A stretch of DNA of 64,000 nucleotides from Sporosarcina sp. HYO08 (GTDB lineage: Bacteria; Bacillota; Bacilli; Bacillales_A; Planococcaceae): NCBI RefSeq assembly GCF_001563475.1, contig NZ_LPUT01000029.1:62001-126000 (forward strand), given 5' to 3'. Both the position numbers and the translations under genes were made by a program. The notes under the pieces are model-generated. The model did no database searches. It worked only from the letters and a program-made list of their open reading frames with translations, and had not been told where the DNA came from. This document shows positions 49,572-58,361 of this stretch, piece by piece (positions within the stretch are counted from its first letter, which is position 1; each line of letters begins with the position of its first letter).

Positions 49572-49594
49572 TTCTAGGACAATCCCTTTTTGGG

Positions 49595-50857
49595 TTATTC
49601 TTTTCCAAGCTGTATGGCTTTTTTAACGTCTTTCAGTGAGCGCGAAGGTCCATACATAAGTACACCGCCTCGGTAGATCCGTGCGCCAAATGTACCTAAG
49701 ACTAAAATCGTCAGTAACATAATGCCAATTGACAAAACGGGCTCCCAAACTGGCAAATCTAACATACCAACACGTAAAAACATAACGAGCGGCGCAAAAA
49801 ACGGTACAAATGAAGCCACTTTTAAGTAGGTCATTTCTGGATTGCCAAGACCTGTGACAGCGATCAGAAAAGCAGCCACAATGAGCAATGTCATCGGTAA
49901 AATCATTTGCTGCACATCTTCCGTACGGCTAACAAGCGAACCGAGCAACGCCGCCAGCGTGGCATACAGAAAATAGCCAAGCAAAAAGAACACAATCGCA
50001 TAAAATAATGTGCCGACATTCATGTCATTAAATCCAAACGCCGAGAAAAAGCCTTCTGTTAAATCAGAAGCCGCCATTTTAAAGGCAGTGAAGCCCGCAG
50101 CGCCGATGATAATCATCTGTAATAATCCAAGCGTACCAATCCCCGCCACTTTCGCAAACATATGCTTCACTGGTGAAACACTGGAAATTAAAATTTCCAT
50201 GACACGTGAAGATTTTTCAGTTGCTACTTCGGTGGCGATCATACTCGCATACATAATAACAGCAAAATAGATGAGAAACATTAGTACATAAACGAGACCC
50301 CTTGCTTGATTCAGTTCTTCCTGAGATTTTGCAGAAGACGAGACCGCATGTTGGTCAAATTGAATGGGGGCAAACAATGTTGAAACTTGCTCGCCTGATA
50401 ATGATAGTTCCTCTGCTTTTAGTGCTGTTTGCACGGATTGAAGGGCATCTTGAATCATCATAGGATACATGTAATCTAGCATGCTCTTTGATGTATAATT
50501 TGCGTGAATCATATTCGTTTGATTGAGCGTTAACGTTAAAAAACCGTCAATTTCTTCTGCTTCCACACGCTCGGCCAATGTTTGTTCGGTTTGATCAGAT
50601 TTTTCAATCGTAATCTCTGATTCATTCGCCTCGAACTGTTGCTTAAATGGTTCAAACAGCCTGCCGCTTTGATCAATTACTTGTATAACAGCCGCTTCAT
50701 CCCCACCGCCTGTAATGCTTTTGAACGTGCCCGTTAACTTCGATATATTCGCAAATAAAAACAATGCAGCAACCATAATAATCGTTGTAATGATGAAAGA
50801 CTTCGATTTTGCTTTCGTTATGAAGGCCTGCCTGAAAATAATCATAAATTCACGCAT
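49595..50857 (-). CDS. yhaP: ABC-2 type permease YhaP (NatB-like)
   Basis: 420 residues: one N-terminal transmembrane helix, a large extracytoplasmic domain (about 45-175), then five or six helices with the NatB-type segment ATEVATEKSSRVMEILISSV near 225. With YhaQ it should form an exporter related to the sodium extruder NatAB; substrate unproven. ATG 50857 with GGTGGGG 7 nt upstream, overlapping yhaQ by 8 nt (ATGCGTGA). Confidence 0.9.
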   Translation of the reverse strand: MREFMIIFRQAFITKAKSKSFIITTIIMVAALFLFANISKLTGTFKSITGGGDEAAVIQVIDQSGRLFEPFKQQFEANESEITIEKSDQTEQTLAERVEAEEIDGFLTLTLNQTNMIHANYTSKSMLDYMYPMMIQDALQSVQTALKAEELSLSGEQVSTLFAPIQFDQHAVSSSAKSQEELNQARGLVYVLMFLIYFAVIMYASMIATEVATEKSSRVMEILISSVSPVKHMFAKVAGIGTLGLLQMIIIGAAGFTAFKMAASDLTEGFFSAFGFNDMNVGTLFYAIVFFLLGYFLYATLAALLGSLVSRTEDVQQMILPMTLLIVAAFLIAVTGLGNPEMTYLKVASFVPFFAPLVMFLRVGMLDLPVWEPVLSIGIMLLTILVLGTFGARIYRGGVLMYGPSRSLKDVKKAIQLGKE

Positions 50858-51746
50858 ATTGTTTCCCCACCTTCTCAATGAAAATATCTTGCAATGACGG
50901 CTCTTCAATGGCGTAATGGCGGATAGGCCCTGCTTTTAGCGCTTCCATCAGAAGTGTTTCCGCAACGTCTTCCGACTCTACTTGGAAGACGGCACCTTCA
51001 ATGGAACGTTGAACAGATCCAACACCTGCCACTTTTTCCAAAGCCGACAAATCATAATCCGAATGAATCCGAACATTTTGTTTGCCAAATGAACGCTTGA
51101 CGTCACGTAGCGTTCCATTCACAATTTGCTTGCCGTGATGAATAATGCTGAGCTGTTCACAAAGCTCTTCGACATGATCCATTCGGTGACTTGAAAAAAC
51201 GATCGTTGCGCCATCGTTTCGAAATTCGATAATCGCATTTTTTAGGAGCTCCACATTTACCGGATCTAATCCAGAAAAGGGTTCGTCTAAAATGAGTAGA
51301 CGCGGACGATGAAGTAATGACGCAATTACTTGAATCTTTTGTTGGTTCCCTTTTGACAGCTCCTCCACTTTTTTACCCGCATAATGAGAAATTTCCATTC
51401 GTTCAAGCCACTTCTTTAATTCATTTTTTGCCGAACTGCGGCTCATTCCTCTAAGCTGACCTAGAAAAATGAGCTGTTCTTCTACTTTCATTTTGGGATA
51501 CAATCCTCGTTCTTCTGGCAAATAGCCGATGTCCGAACTTGCAGTAGACTGGATTGGTGAATTGCTCCACGTAATTTGTCCCTCATTCGCATTAAGAAGC
51601 CCTAATATCATTCGGAATGTTGTGGTCTTACCCGCCCCGTTTGCTCCTAAAAATCCATACATCGTTCCTTCATCTACTGACAATGATAAATCATCTACAG
51701 CGGTAAAATTACCGAAACGTTTGGTTACGCTTTCCAATCGCAGCAT
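50850..51746 (-). CDS. yhaQ: ABC transporter ATP-binding protein YhaQ (NatA-like)
   Basis: 298 residues: Walker A GANGAGKTT near 38, signature LSKGNQQKIQVIAS near 127, Walker B LLILDEPFSGLDP near 150, and a C-terminal regulatory domain of about 90 residues. ATG 51746 with AAAGGAGG 8 nt upstream; the longer open frame has no ribosome-binding site. Confidence 0.93.
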   Translation of the reverse strand: MLRLESVTKRFGNFTAVDDLSLSVDEGTMYGFLGANGAGKTTTFRMILGLLNANEGQITWSNSPIQSTASSDIGYLPEERGLYPKMKVEEQLIFLGQLRGMSRSSAKNELKKWLERMEISHYAGKKVEELSKGNQQKIQVIASLLHRPRLLILDEPFSGLDPVNVELLKNAIIEFRNDGATIVFSSHRMDHVEELCEQLSIIHHGKQIVNGTLRDVKRSFGKQNVRIHSDYDLSALEKVAGVGSVQRSIEGAVFQVESEDVAETLLMEALKAGPIRHYAIEEPSLQDIFIEKVGKQYA

Positions 51747-51900
51747 AATCAGGTCCTCCTTTGATTTCTGGCTAATCACTTTACGTAGGAAGCTATGTGA
51801 AAGTTTCATCTTCATGCTTGTTACTTCCAACAAAGACAAATTTCTTTTTTAAAAGTTTCATGTATAATAGATAATGAAATGAATGGGAAGGGTGAATGTT

Positions 51901-52086
51901 GTGAAAGCTTATAAACTGACAGCTTATGAAAGCTCCGGCAAGTTAATTGTAGAGGATACTTTTGAAGCGGAGTCGGATGAGCAGGCAAAAGAGATGGGAC
52001 ATGCTTTGCTTAAAGAGAAAAATCTTCTCGGGCAAACCCACCGCCTTGCATCACCTACTGGTAAGTTATTGCTGTTTCATTCTTGA
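51901..52086 (+). CDS. yhzD: YhzD-like small protein
   Basis: 61 residues: KAYKLTAYESSGKLIVEDTF, then a short helix and HRLASPTGKLLLFHS. It resembles the B. subtilis small protein YhzD from the same region. Function unknown, cytoplasmic. GTG at 51901 is chosen from GGGTG 6 nt upstream; an ATG six codons earlier would be too close to the TATAAT at 51863-51868. Confidence 0.75.
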   Translation: MKAYKLTAYESSGKLIVEDTFEAESDEQAKEMGHALLKEKNLLGQTHRLASPTGKLLLFHS

Positions 52087-52147
52087 TTACTCATTTTCCA
52101 CTTACTGACATTTTATCACCAATAGAACAAAAGAGGTGTTTCGAATC

Positions 52148-52552
52148 ATGAAAATCGCTTTAATTGCGCATGATCAAAAGAAAAACGAAATGATCAATTT
52201 CACAATCGCTTACGAATCTATTTTTTCAAACCATACATTGTATGCGACGGGCACAACGGGAAAACGCATTATGGAACATACAAATCTTTCGATTGAGCGG
52301 TTGATGTCTGGACCTTTAGGTGGTGACCAGCAGATCGGCGCTATGATTGCGAAAGGTGACATGGATCTTGTCCTTTTCTTTCGAGACCCACTAACTGCAC
52401 AACCACATGAGCCGGACGTCAGTGCACTTTTGCGCTTATGTGATGTTCACGACATTCCACTCGCAACAAACATTGCAACTGCGGAGCTTTTACTCCGAGC
52501 TGTTGATAAAGGATTTTTCGACTGGCGGAAAGCGGTAGAGAAAATGAGATAA
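52148..52552 (+). CDS. mgsA: Methylglyoxal synthase
   Basis: 134 residues converting dihydroxyacetone phosphate to methylglyoxal and phosphate, an overflow route when phosphate is short. Blocks present: [41 protein letters not shown] and the His of [12 protein letters not shown] 52148 with GAGGTG upstream. In B. subtilis this gene lies in the dapB-mgsA-bshB1 cluster; here it is with yhzD. Confidence 0.96.
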   Translation: MKIALIAHDQKKNEMINFTIAYESIFSNHTLYATGTTGKRIMEHTNLSIERLMSGPLGGDQQIGAMIAKGDMDLVLFFRDPLTAQPHEPDVSALLRLCDVHDIPLATNIATAELLLRAVDKGFFDWRKAVEKMR

Positions 52553-52578
52553 GCTGCCCACATCCCTTGGGTAAAATG

Positions 52579-52617
52579 AAAAGGTCTGTTAAGCATGATG
52601 ACTTAACAGACCTTTTT
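52579..52617. terminator. Bidirectional terminator between mgsA and hemZ
   Basis: AAAAGGTCTGTTAAG and CTTAACAGACCTTTTT form a 14-bp stem around CATGATGA with T-runs on both strands. Confidence 0.9.
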
Positions 52618-52620
52618 AGT

Positions 52621-54129
52621 TTATGATCTATTCTTTTTCGGAAATATCTCGTTTAAATGATCCAGTTTTTTCTCAATGGATTCATCATATGTCAAAATGT
52701 ATGCCGCGGGATCTTTCGGATTGTGGAATTGGATGATTTTCCCCGTTTCGGGATCCATAAATTTACTAGAAGCACCGCAGCCAATGCCGATAATCGTTTG
52801 AACCTCTTCCATGATCACGATATTGTATATACTTTCTTCGCCTCGCTTCGCATAGCCGACGTTTTCTAAATTACCAAGGATGTTCTTCTGGCGGTACAAA
52901 TAATACGGTTCATAGTTATTTGCCGCTGTCCATTTTTCACCAAGCCTCATCATTTGCTCGACGGTTTCGCGATCAGCGACTTTGTATTTGTTTTTATTGC
53001 GTGTCATTTCTGAGGCACGTTTAAAGGACAGCGTATGAATTGTAAGCGATTCTGGCTGCATTTTTTCCGTTTCTTCAAGCGAATACTCGAATTCATTCAT
53101 TCCCTCATTTGGCAAACCAATGATTAAATCCATATTAATATTTTTCATGCCCATCTCACGAGAGAGCCAAAACTTATCAATCGTTTCTTGTACAGTATGA
53201 TGTCGCCCAATCGCTTTCAACGTTTCATCTGTATAAGATTGCGGATTGACACTTATGCGGTCAATCCCCCACTTTTTTAAGACTTCGATTTTCTCAGGTG
53301 TGATCGTATCGGGACGACCGGCTTCTACAGTGATTTCACGGACATTTTCCATTCCGGGGAAAGAAGCGTACATCGTTTCATACAGCGCATCCATTTCATC
53401 CGCTTCGATGCTCGTAGGTGTTCCCCCACCAAAGTAAATGGTTGTAATTTTCATGTTACGTTCCGTTAACCATTTCCCCATTTCACGGATTTCCTCATGT
53501 AAACCGTCCAAGAACGACTCGACGCGTCCATTTTTTCGGTGAATGGCATAAGCAGGAAATGTGCAATAAGCACATTTCGTCGGACAAAACGGAATGCCGA
53601 TATAAATGCTCACCTCGGACTTAAGATCATACAAATCTGGCACAGCCCGCAGTTGAACGTCAGCAATTTCAGCAAGCAACTTACTTTTTTCGGAAGAAAT
53701 ACGGTGTTTTTGCATTAATAGCTGGCCGGCTTCTTCAGCACTATGCCCCTGTTGACGATATTTATGATAAAGCTTTAGCGGACGGATGCCTGTTAAGATG
53801 CCCCAAGACTGCTCCATTCCCGTTGCTTGTTCAAGCGCTTCAAGAAAAACATGAGAATAAATTCTTTTTAACTGACGATTTTTGCCCCGCTCATCCGTAT
53901 TTTCCGCTTGCTCGGAAAATCGAGCTTCATATCGGTTGTCCTCGTAAATAATGCTTGCTTTTCCTACAAGTTGTCCATCAGAATGATGATCCAATGAAAA
54001 GCTCGCTTGAATTGCATCAAGTTCTTCTGTCATCGTGACTTTCGATTGCTCGAAAAATAAATTCGCAAGATGTGTAAACATCCGAATCCAATCTTGAGGA
54101 AATTGCTCCTTTAGTACAATTTTTTGCAT
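52621..54129 (-). CDS. hemZ: HemZ, coproporphyrinogen III dehydrogenase-like radical SAM protein
   Basis: 502 residues. Radical-SAM cluster Cys182-Cys186-Cys189 (PFCPTKCAYCTF), then FGGGTPTSIE and SVNPQSYTDETL. An N-terminal extension of about 170 residues is typical of HemZ. It is regarded as an oxygen-independent coproporphyrinogen oxidase homologue in Bacillus, though some HemN-like proteins have other roles. The ribosome-binding site is weak. Same neighbourhood in B. subtilis. Confidence 0.9.
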   Translation of the reverse strand: MQKIVLKEQFPQDWIRMFTHLANLFFEQSKVTMTEELDAIQASFSLDHHSDGQLVGKASIIYEDNRYEARFSEQAENTDERGKNRQLKRIYSHVFLEALEQATGMEQSWGILTGIRPLKLYHKYRQQGHSAEEAGQLLMQKHRISSEKSKLLAEIADVQLRAVPDLYDLKSEVSIYIGIPFCPTKCAYCTFPAYAIHRKNGRVESFLDGLHEEIREMGKWLTERNMKITTIYFGGGTPTSIEADEMDALYETMYASFPGMENVREITVEAGRPDTITPEKIEVLKKWGIDRISVNPQSYTDETLKAIGRHHTVQETIDKFWLSREMGMKNINMDLIIGLPNEGMNEFEYSLEETEKMQPESLTIHTLSFKRASEMTRNKNKYKVADRETVEQMMRLGEKWTAANNYEPYYLYRQKNILGNLENVGYAKRGEESIYNIVIMEEVQTIIGIGCGASSKFMDPETGKIIQFHNPKDPAAYILTYDESIEKKLDHLNEIFPKKNRS

Positions 54130-54252
54130 GTTTGATATACCAACTTTCTATAAAGATCACTATATACTAGTGGAAGTTTCAAATGAACATACAGTCTATT
54201 GTAGCAAATTTTCATGTGAATCTCGAAAACGAATCATCGCTTCCTAAAAGAT

Positions 54253-54301
54253 AAAAAAATCCCAGGCCTGCATCTTCAATTGCAGTGTACCTGGGATTTT
54301 A
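54253..54301 (-). terminator. Terminator of yheB-yheA
   Basis: On the minus strand AATCCCAGG and CCTGGGATT form the base of a hairpin with an inner CTGCA/TGCAG stem, followed by TTTTTT. Confidence 0.88.
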
Positions 54302-54303
54302 TT

Positions 54304-54651
54304 TTACATAGATTCGTATAAGTTTTGAACTGGTTTCATTAAAACGCGGTTCACTTCTTCCAGTATGCCGCTTAATTTCATTTCAGCTTCAAGCATGCTC
54401 ATAATTTTAGGATTTTGTTGAGCGAGCTGCCCAGTTTTTTGCGCGTACCCTAATTCTTCCGGAGAAATCTCTTCGCCTTTCATTTGTTTTTCCTGCAGCG
54501 ATAATTGGACTTTACGGAAGTTCTTGAAAAGATTCAGTGCTTCCTCGTCTTGTTTCACTTCCTCGACTGCTCTTTGAACGTCCATAAATTCATTTGTTTT
54601 ACGGAATGTTGCTTCTAATTTGTTTAAATCGTCGTAAATATTTACTGTCAT
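54304..54651 (-). CDS. yheA: YlbF/YmcA-family protein YheA
   Basis: 115 residues, all helical, no membrane segment. FMDVQRAVEEVKQDEEALNL and QNPKIMSMLEAE fit the YlbF/YmcA (Com_YlbF) family, whose members act in the Y-complex on RNase Y or stay uncharacterised. Last of yheB-yheA, with GGAGG before the ATG. Confidence 0.88.
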   Translation of the reverse strand: MTVNIYDDLNKLEATFRKTNEFMDVQRAVEEVKQDEEALNLFKNFRKVQLSLQEKQMKGEEISPEELGYAQKTGQLAQQNPKIMSMLEAEMKLSGILEEVNRVLMKPVQNLYESM

Positions 54652-54663
54652 TTGCCATTCCTC

Positions 54664-55812
54664 CTACGTTAGGTTTGTTACAAATACGATGATGCCTTGG
54701 ACGATTCCAATTAAGCCGCCGAGTAAAGCACCTAGCGCCGTAATCATTTTAAACTCTCGTTTCGAAATACCAAGGACTAAATCTTCCAGCACCTTCACTG
54801 GAAACGAATCGACTTGCTCTTTAACCATATCATCTAATTTCAATTTGCGGAGCGATTTTTCTAATTGTTTTTCTGCTTGGTCGAATATAAATGACACGAA
54901 TCGTGGGGTTATATTTGCAGCTGCCCACTCATCGCCCTTTGGCCAATAGTCATAAAGGGAGCGGTCAAGCCGATCTTGCAGTGCTAACTCTTTCATTGCG
55001 TAGTCTTTAATTGATTCGTTGAGACCTTCCCAATCGAATTCTGAAGTTATCTCCTCGACGGGCCTTTTTTGAAGCTTTTCCCATTCGTTGTGTAACATTT
55101 TGTTAATGAGCTCGGCAGTTCCCGGCGCTGTCACAAATTTTACCGCTTCTTTTTGAACCTTCCCAACGAGAGATTCCGATTCACCGAAAAACATATGAAC
55201 CATGCTGCCAAGTGTGCCTTTTGAAGCCAGGAAATCATCGATCAACTGCCGAAACAAAGACTTTCCTTCAAATGACAAAAAATAATTTTCTAAGCGTCCC
55301 AGTATATAGGTTGTAACTGATGGAATGCGTTCGGTCACTTCAGCTTGCCACTTAGCAGGTAGCACCTCTTCTACCGTTCCCCCTGTGAGTCGCGTTCGGA
55401 TGGCTTGAAGCTGAGCATCGAGCACTTCCAACACTTTCTTTTCCGTTTGCGAAACGACTTTCTCCGCGCCTGCGAGTTGAAGCCAATCATTCAATGATCG
55501 ATCTGAATGTAAAATATACGCTTCCAACTTTTGTTGGATCAATGACTCCATTTTCTTTTCCATCGCAGACGTTAGCAGTTTTTTTCTAAAAGTTTCTGGC
55601 GTCAACAAGTAATTCGTCACTGTTTTGCCAAATTGCTTGGCAAGCTCATCACGCCTTTTGGGGATCAGACCAGGTGTAAAAGGTAATCGCCATGAGCCAA
55701 TATATTTCGCTTCGTGGGGCCGAAAGAGCATTTTAATCGCCAAGTGATTCGTAAATCCGCCGATTAATGCACCGATGAGCGCCATGAAAAGCAATGTCCA
55801 TATAAAATCCAT
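54664..55812 (-). CDS. yheB: DUF445 membrane protein YheB
   Basis: 382 residues: N-terminal membrane segment with the family signature GGFTNHLAIKMLFRPHEAKY near 18-37 and LPFTPGLIPKRRDELA, a long helical central region, and a C-terminal membrane hairpin (ALGALLGGLIGIVQGIIVFV). DUF445 proteins are of unknown function; some localise to the spore or cell envelope. Upstream of yheA, as in B. subtilis. Confidence 0.9.
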   Translation of the reverse strand: MDFIWTLLFMALIGALIGGFTNHLAIKMLFRPHEAKYIGSWRLPFTPGLIPKRRDELAKQFGKTVTNYLLTPETFRKKLLTSAMEKKMESLIQQKLEAYILHSDRSLNDWLQLAGAEKVVSQTEKKVLEVLDAQLQAIRTRLTGGTVEEVLPAKWQAEVTERIPSVTTYILGRLENYFLSFEGKSLFRQLIDDFLASKGTLGSMVHMFFGESESLVGKVQKEAVKFVTAPGTAELINKMLHNEWEKLQKRPVEEITSEFDWEGLNESIKDYAMKELALQDRLDRSLYDYWPKGDEWAAANITPRFVSFIFDQAEKQLEKSLRKLKLDDMVKEQVDSFPVKVLEDLVLGISKREFKMITALGALLGGLIGIVQGIIVFVTNLT

Positions 55813-55894
55813 CTCTTCACCTATTTCCGTTTCATTTCGTTTCCATTATAGCAGAATGAAACGTCACGGAAAAATGGGAAGACTTTGAGTAGTC

Positions 55895-56287
55895 TTAGCG
55901 AAGGGCGTTGAACATTGTCGACATGCGGATGGCATGCTCCATTTCATCATGCATGGCGATGAATAATGGATTATAGGCTTGCTGAATAGGAATGGTCAAT
56001 AACATTTCCTTATACATTTCCACTCCGTCTAATTCATTTAGAAGTGCTCTTTTTACACATTCCTTCAAATCATAACAAGGGACAGGCTTCTTCGGATTTT
56101 GAACAAAAGTGCCTGTCATCATATAATAGAGTTGTTGAAACATTTCGTAATGGCTTTTTTCATCTTCATACATATGTTTAAGGAAATCTTGCCAAAGAGG
56201 ATCATCTGTCAATGCGTACATGGATTTATAAAAAAAATAATCTTTGTACTCACCCTCGATCGCTTCTCTTAATTTGTGAATAAACAA
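55895..56287 (-). CDS. Ferritin-like (rubrerythrin-type) protein
   Basis: 130 residues with four helices bearing paired ligand motifs: EGEYKDYFFY, EDEKSHYEMF, ELDGVEMYKE and HDEMEHAIRM. That pattern suits a di-iron ferritin-like fold. TTG start at 56287 with AAGGGTG 5-6 nt upstream. Function unknown; related proteins occur in spores of Bacillales. Divergent from yheE. Confidence 0.8.
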   Translation of the reverse strand: MFIHKLREAIEGEYKDYFFYKSMYALTDDPLWQDFLKHMYEDEKSHYEMFQQLYYMMTGTFVQNPKKPVPCYDLKECVKRALLNELDGVEMYKEMLLTIPIQQAYNPLFIAMHDEMEHAIRMSTMFNALR

Positions 56288-56364
56288 GACAGCACCCTTT
56301 CCTATCGCTTTCTTTCATTTTTATGCGTACAGGCTGCGTCTTATGAAGAAAGGAGACAATATCG

Positions 56365-56568
56365 TTGCTACAGCATTTTCGTTATCAGCCTATGTATATC
56401 AATACAAAATTACCTGGATGGACATTTACCTTTATGTTGCAGAACGAACGCTACGAAGGTGAATACGCATCTGACGGCATCATTACCTGGGTTGGAAAGA
56501 CACCTCCTAACGAAGACAACGTCAAAAAAATGATTCATGAGTTGATGACCTACCATGTTTATGAGTGA
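56365..56568 (+). CDS. yheE: YheE-like protein (DUF5342)
   Basis: 67 residues with the family features LPGWTFTFMLQNERYEGEY and MIHELMTYHVYE at the C-terminus, close to B. subtilis YheE. Function unknown. TTG start with AGGAGA upstream. Confidence 0.8.
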   Translation: MLQHFRYQPMYINTKLPGWTFTFMLQNERYEGEYASDGIITWVGKTPPNEDNVKKMIHELMTYHVYE

Positions 56569-56618
56569 TTTTGCTTAAATTGTTAATACTATGTCTGCAT
56601 GAATAAAGGAGGTATAGT

Positions 56619-56771
56619 ATGAGCAAAGAAAAATCACCTGAAGAGCTTTTAAGGCAAAAGGATATGCGGAAAGCACAGAACCAAAAAACCGAAAATACTT
56701 TTGAAGACAAAAGCAGAGTACCAAATGAGCAAAACGCTTGGAAAGAGACACAATTTAAATACGGCGAGTAA
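56619..56771 (+). CDS. Small hydrophilic protein, 50 residues
   Basis: ATG 56619 is preceded by AAAGGAGG with good spacing. The product, MSKEKSPEELLRQKDMRKAQ then NQKTENTFEDKSRVPNEQNA and a KYGE end, is charged, Asn/Gln-rich and probably disordered, like small spore-associated or stress peptides. Not recognised. A hairpin follows the stop codon. Confidence 0.7.
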   Translation: MSKEKSPEELLRQKDMRKAQNQKTENTFEDKSRVPNEQNAWKETQFKYGE

Positions 56772-56775
56772 ATTT

Positions 56776-56803
56776 ATGCCCTGCGCAAATATGCGTAGGG
56801 CAT
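56776..56803 (+). terminator. Hairpin after the 50-residue gene
   Basis: TGCCCTGCGC and GCGTAGGGCA pair around AAATAT, followed by TTTC; the U-tract is short, so termination may be partial. Confidence 0.55.
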
Positions 56804-56885
56804 TTCATCTATTTTAGATAAAACTATTTGTTTTTTTCTTGTAAATAAATTATTATTATCTTATCTAACTATTTTACGGACTTTA

Positions 56886-56931
56886 GGAGGTGTACGCTTT
56901 GTTCTGCCCCTCATTTGGGCACAGAACAAAG
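56886..56931 (+). promoter_or_regulatory. Strong ribosome-binding site followed by a hairpin in the CNNM leader
   Basis: AGGAGGTG (56886-56893) is followed by CTTTGTTCTG (56897-56906) and CAGAACAAAG (56922-56931), a perfect 10-bp inverted repeat extended by CCC/GGG. A TTG at 56899 opens an 11-codon frame that stops at 56934, out of frame with the CNNM protein. Folding of the hairpin would bring the ribosome-binding site within about 11 nt of the in-frame TTG at 56939. Confidence 0.6.
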
Positions 56932-56938
56932 TAACTAT

Positions 56939-58279
56939 TTGGAAATTGCCATACGATTGGCAGCCTTTGCTGCCTTGATCGCATTCACCGCATTTTTCGT
57001 TGCGAGTGAATTTGCAATAGTGAAAGTAAGGACAACCCGGATCGATCAACTTATCGCAGAAGGAAATCGCCGGGCTGTCAATGCAAAGAAAGTAATTACA
57101 AACTTGGATGAATATTTATCCGCCTGTCAATTGGGAATTACGATTACCGCCTTGGGATTAGGGATGCTAGGTGAGCCTACTGTGAAATTAATGCTCACAC
57201 CTCTATTCGCTCGTTTTGATTTGGCACCGAATGTTTCTACATTACTTTCATTCATCATCGCATTCACGGTCGTAACATTTTTACACGTCGTTGTAGGTGA
57301 ATTGGCTCCGAAAACGATGGCGATTCAAAAAGCGGAAGCCATCTCATTGCTGTTTGCAAAACCACTCATTATTTTTTATCGTATGATGTACCCTGTTATT
57401 AAAGGGATGAATGGTTCTGCGCGCTCGATTATTAAACTATTTGGTTTCAATGCAATCTCAGAATCTGAAGTGGCACATACGGAAGAAGAGCTGCGCATGA
57501 TTTTATCAGACAGCTTAAAAAGCGGTGAAATTAACCAAGCCGAATATAAATACGTTAATAAAATTTTCGAGTTTGACGATCGAATCGCCAAAGAAATTAT
57601 GGTACCTCGAACAGAAATGATGACCATCGAAAAAGATATGACTTTGCAAGATGTTTTTGACGTCATCGGGGTAGAGCAATTTACTCGTTACCCTGTCACG
57701 GATGGCGACAAAGACCATATCATTGGGCTCGTTAATATGAAAAACTTATTAACGGAATACATTAAAGACCCATCTACAGGCAATGAACCCGTCATTAATT
57801 ATATGCAACCGATTATTCGTGTCATTGAAACGATGCCAATCGGTGACTTGCTGTTAAAGATCCAGCGGGAACGTATTCATATGGCCATGCTCATCGATGA
57901 ATACGGCGGCACATCCGGCCTTGTTACGATCGAAGATATTTTGGAAGAAATTGTTGGTGACATTCGTGATGAGTTCGATATAGACGAAGTTCCAGAAGTC
58001 CAAGATATTGGAGAAGATCATTATATTTTTGATGCAAAAATGCTCATTGAAAATGTCAATGACACCCTTGGCATCTCCATCAATGAAGAAGATATCGATA
58101 CCATTGGCGGCTGGTTCATGACACAGCGCTTTGAAGCGATGCCTGGCGAAAAAATTGTGGAACAAGGATATGAATTTACCGTGAAAGATATGGAGGGCCA
58201 TCATATTCTTTACTTGGAAGTCATGAGACATAGAGAAGAAGAACAAGACGAACATTCCGGGATACCAGTAGAATCATAA
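56939..58279 (+). CDS. CNNM/CorC-family (hemolysin C-like) transporter or regulator
   Basis: About 446 residues: a CNNM transmembrane domain (3-4 helices, with FFVASEFAIVKVRTTRIDQL near 22-41 and VVVGELAPKTMAIQ near 120), two CBS domains (about 205-330, PRTEMMTIEKDM, MAMLIDEYGGTSGLVTIEDI), and a C-terminal CorC/HlyC domain. Relatives export or regulate Mg2+ or Co2+; none is shown to be a haemolysin. The start is uncertain: TTG 56939 or in-frame TTG 56915, neither with a classic nearby ribosome-binding site. A weak promoter lies at 56839-56867. Confidence 0.85.
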   Translation: MEIAIRLAAFAALIAFTAFFVASEFAIVKVRTTRIDQLIAEGNRRAVNAKKVITNLDEYLSACQLGITITALGLGMLGEPTVKLMLTPLFARFDLAPNVSTLLSFIIAFTVVTFLHVVVGELAPKTMAIQKAEAISLLFAKPLIIFYRMMYPVIKGMNGSARSIIKLFGFNAISESEVAHTEEELRMILSDSLKSGEINQAEYKYVNKIFEFDDRIAKEIMVPRTEMMTIEKDMTLQDVFDVIGVEQFTRYPVTDGDKDHIIGLVNMKNLLTEYIKDPSTGNEPVINYMQPIIRVIETMPIGDLLLKIQRERIHMAMLIDEYGGTSGLVTIEDILEEIVGDIRDEFDIDEVPEVQDIGEDHYIFDAKMLIENVNDTLGISINEEDIDTIGGWFMTQRFEAMPGEKIVEQGYEFTVKDMEGHHILYLEVMRHREEEQDEHSGIPVES

Positions 58280-58288
58280 TCCATAAAG

Positions 58289-58342
58289 AACGGGACGATC
58301 CTAAAAGTTAGTAAATGCTAGCTTTTAGGATCGTCCCGTTTT
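58289..58342. terminator. Terminator between the CNNM and yhcX genes
   Basis: AACGGGACGATCCTAAAAG and CTTTTAGGATCGTCCCGTT form a 19-bp stem around 14 nt, followed by TT; convergent genes lie on both sides. Confidence 0.9.
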
Positions 58343-58361
58343 ACCGTGTCTTAAACCTTCT

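Noticed and set aside
56899..56934. An 11-codon peptide gene after AGGAGGTG
   Set aside because: Too short to call as a gene on its own; it is discussed as part of the leader of the CNNM gene.
57376..58255. Long minus-strand frames inside the CNNM gene
   Set aside because: They are shadows of the coding strand, lack ribosome-binding sites and resemble no family.
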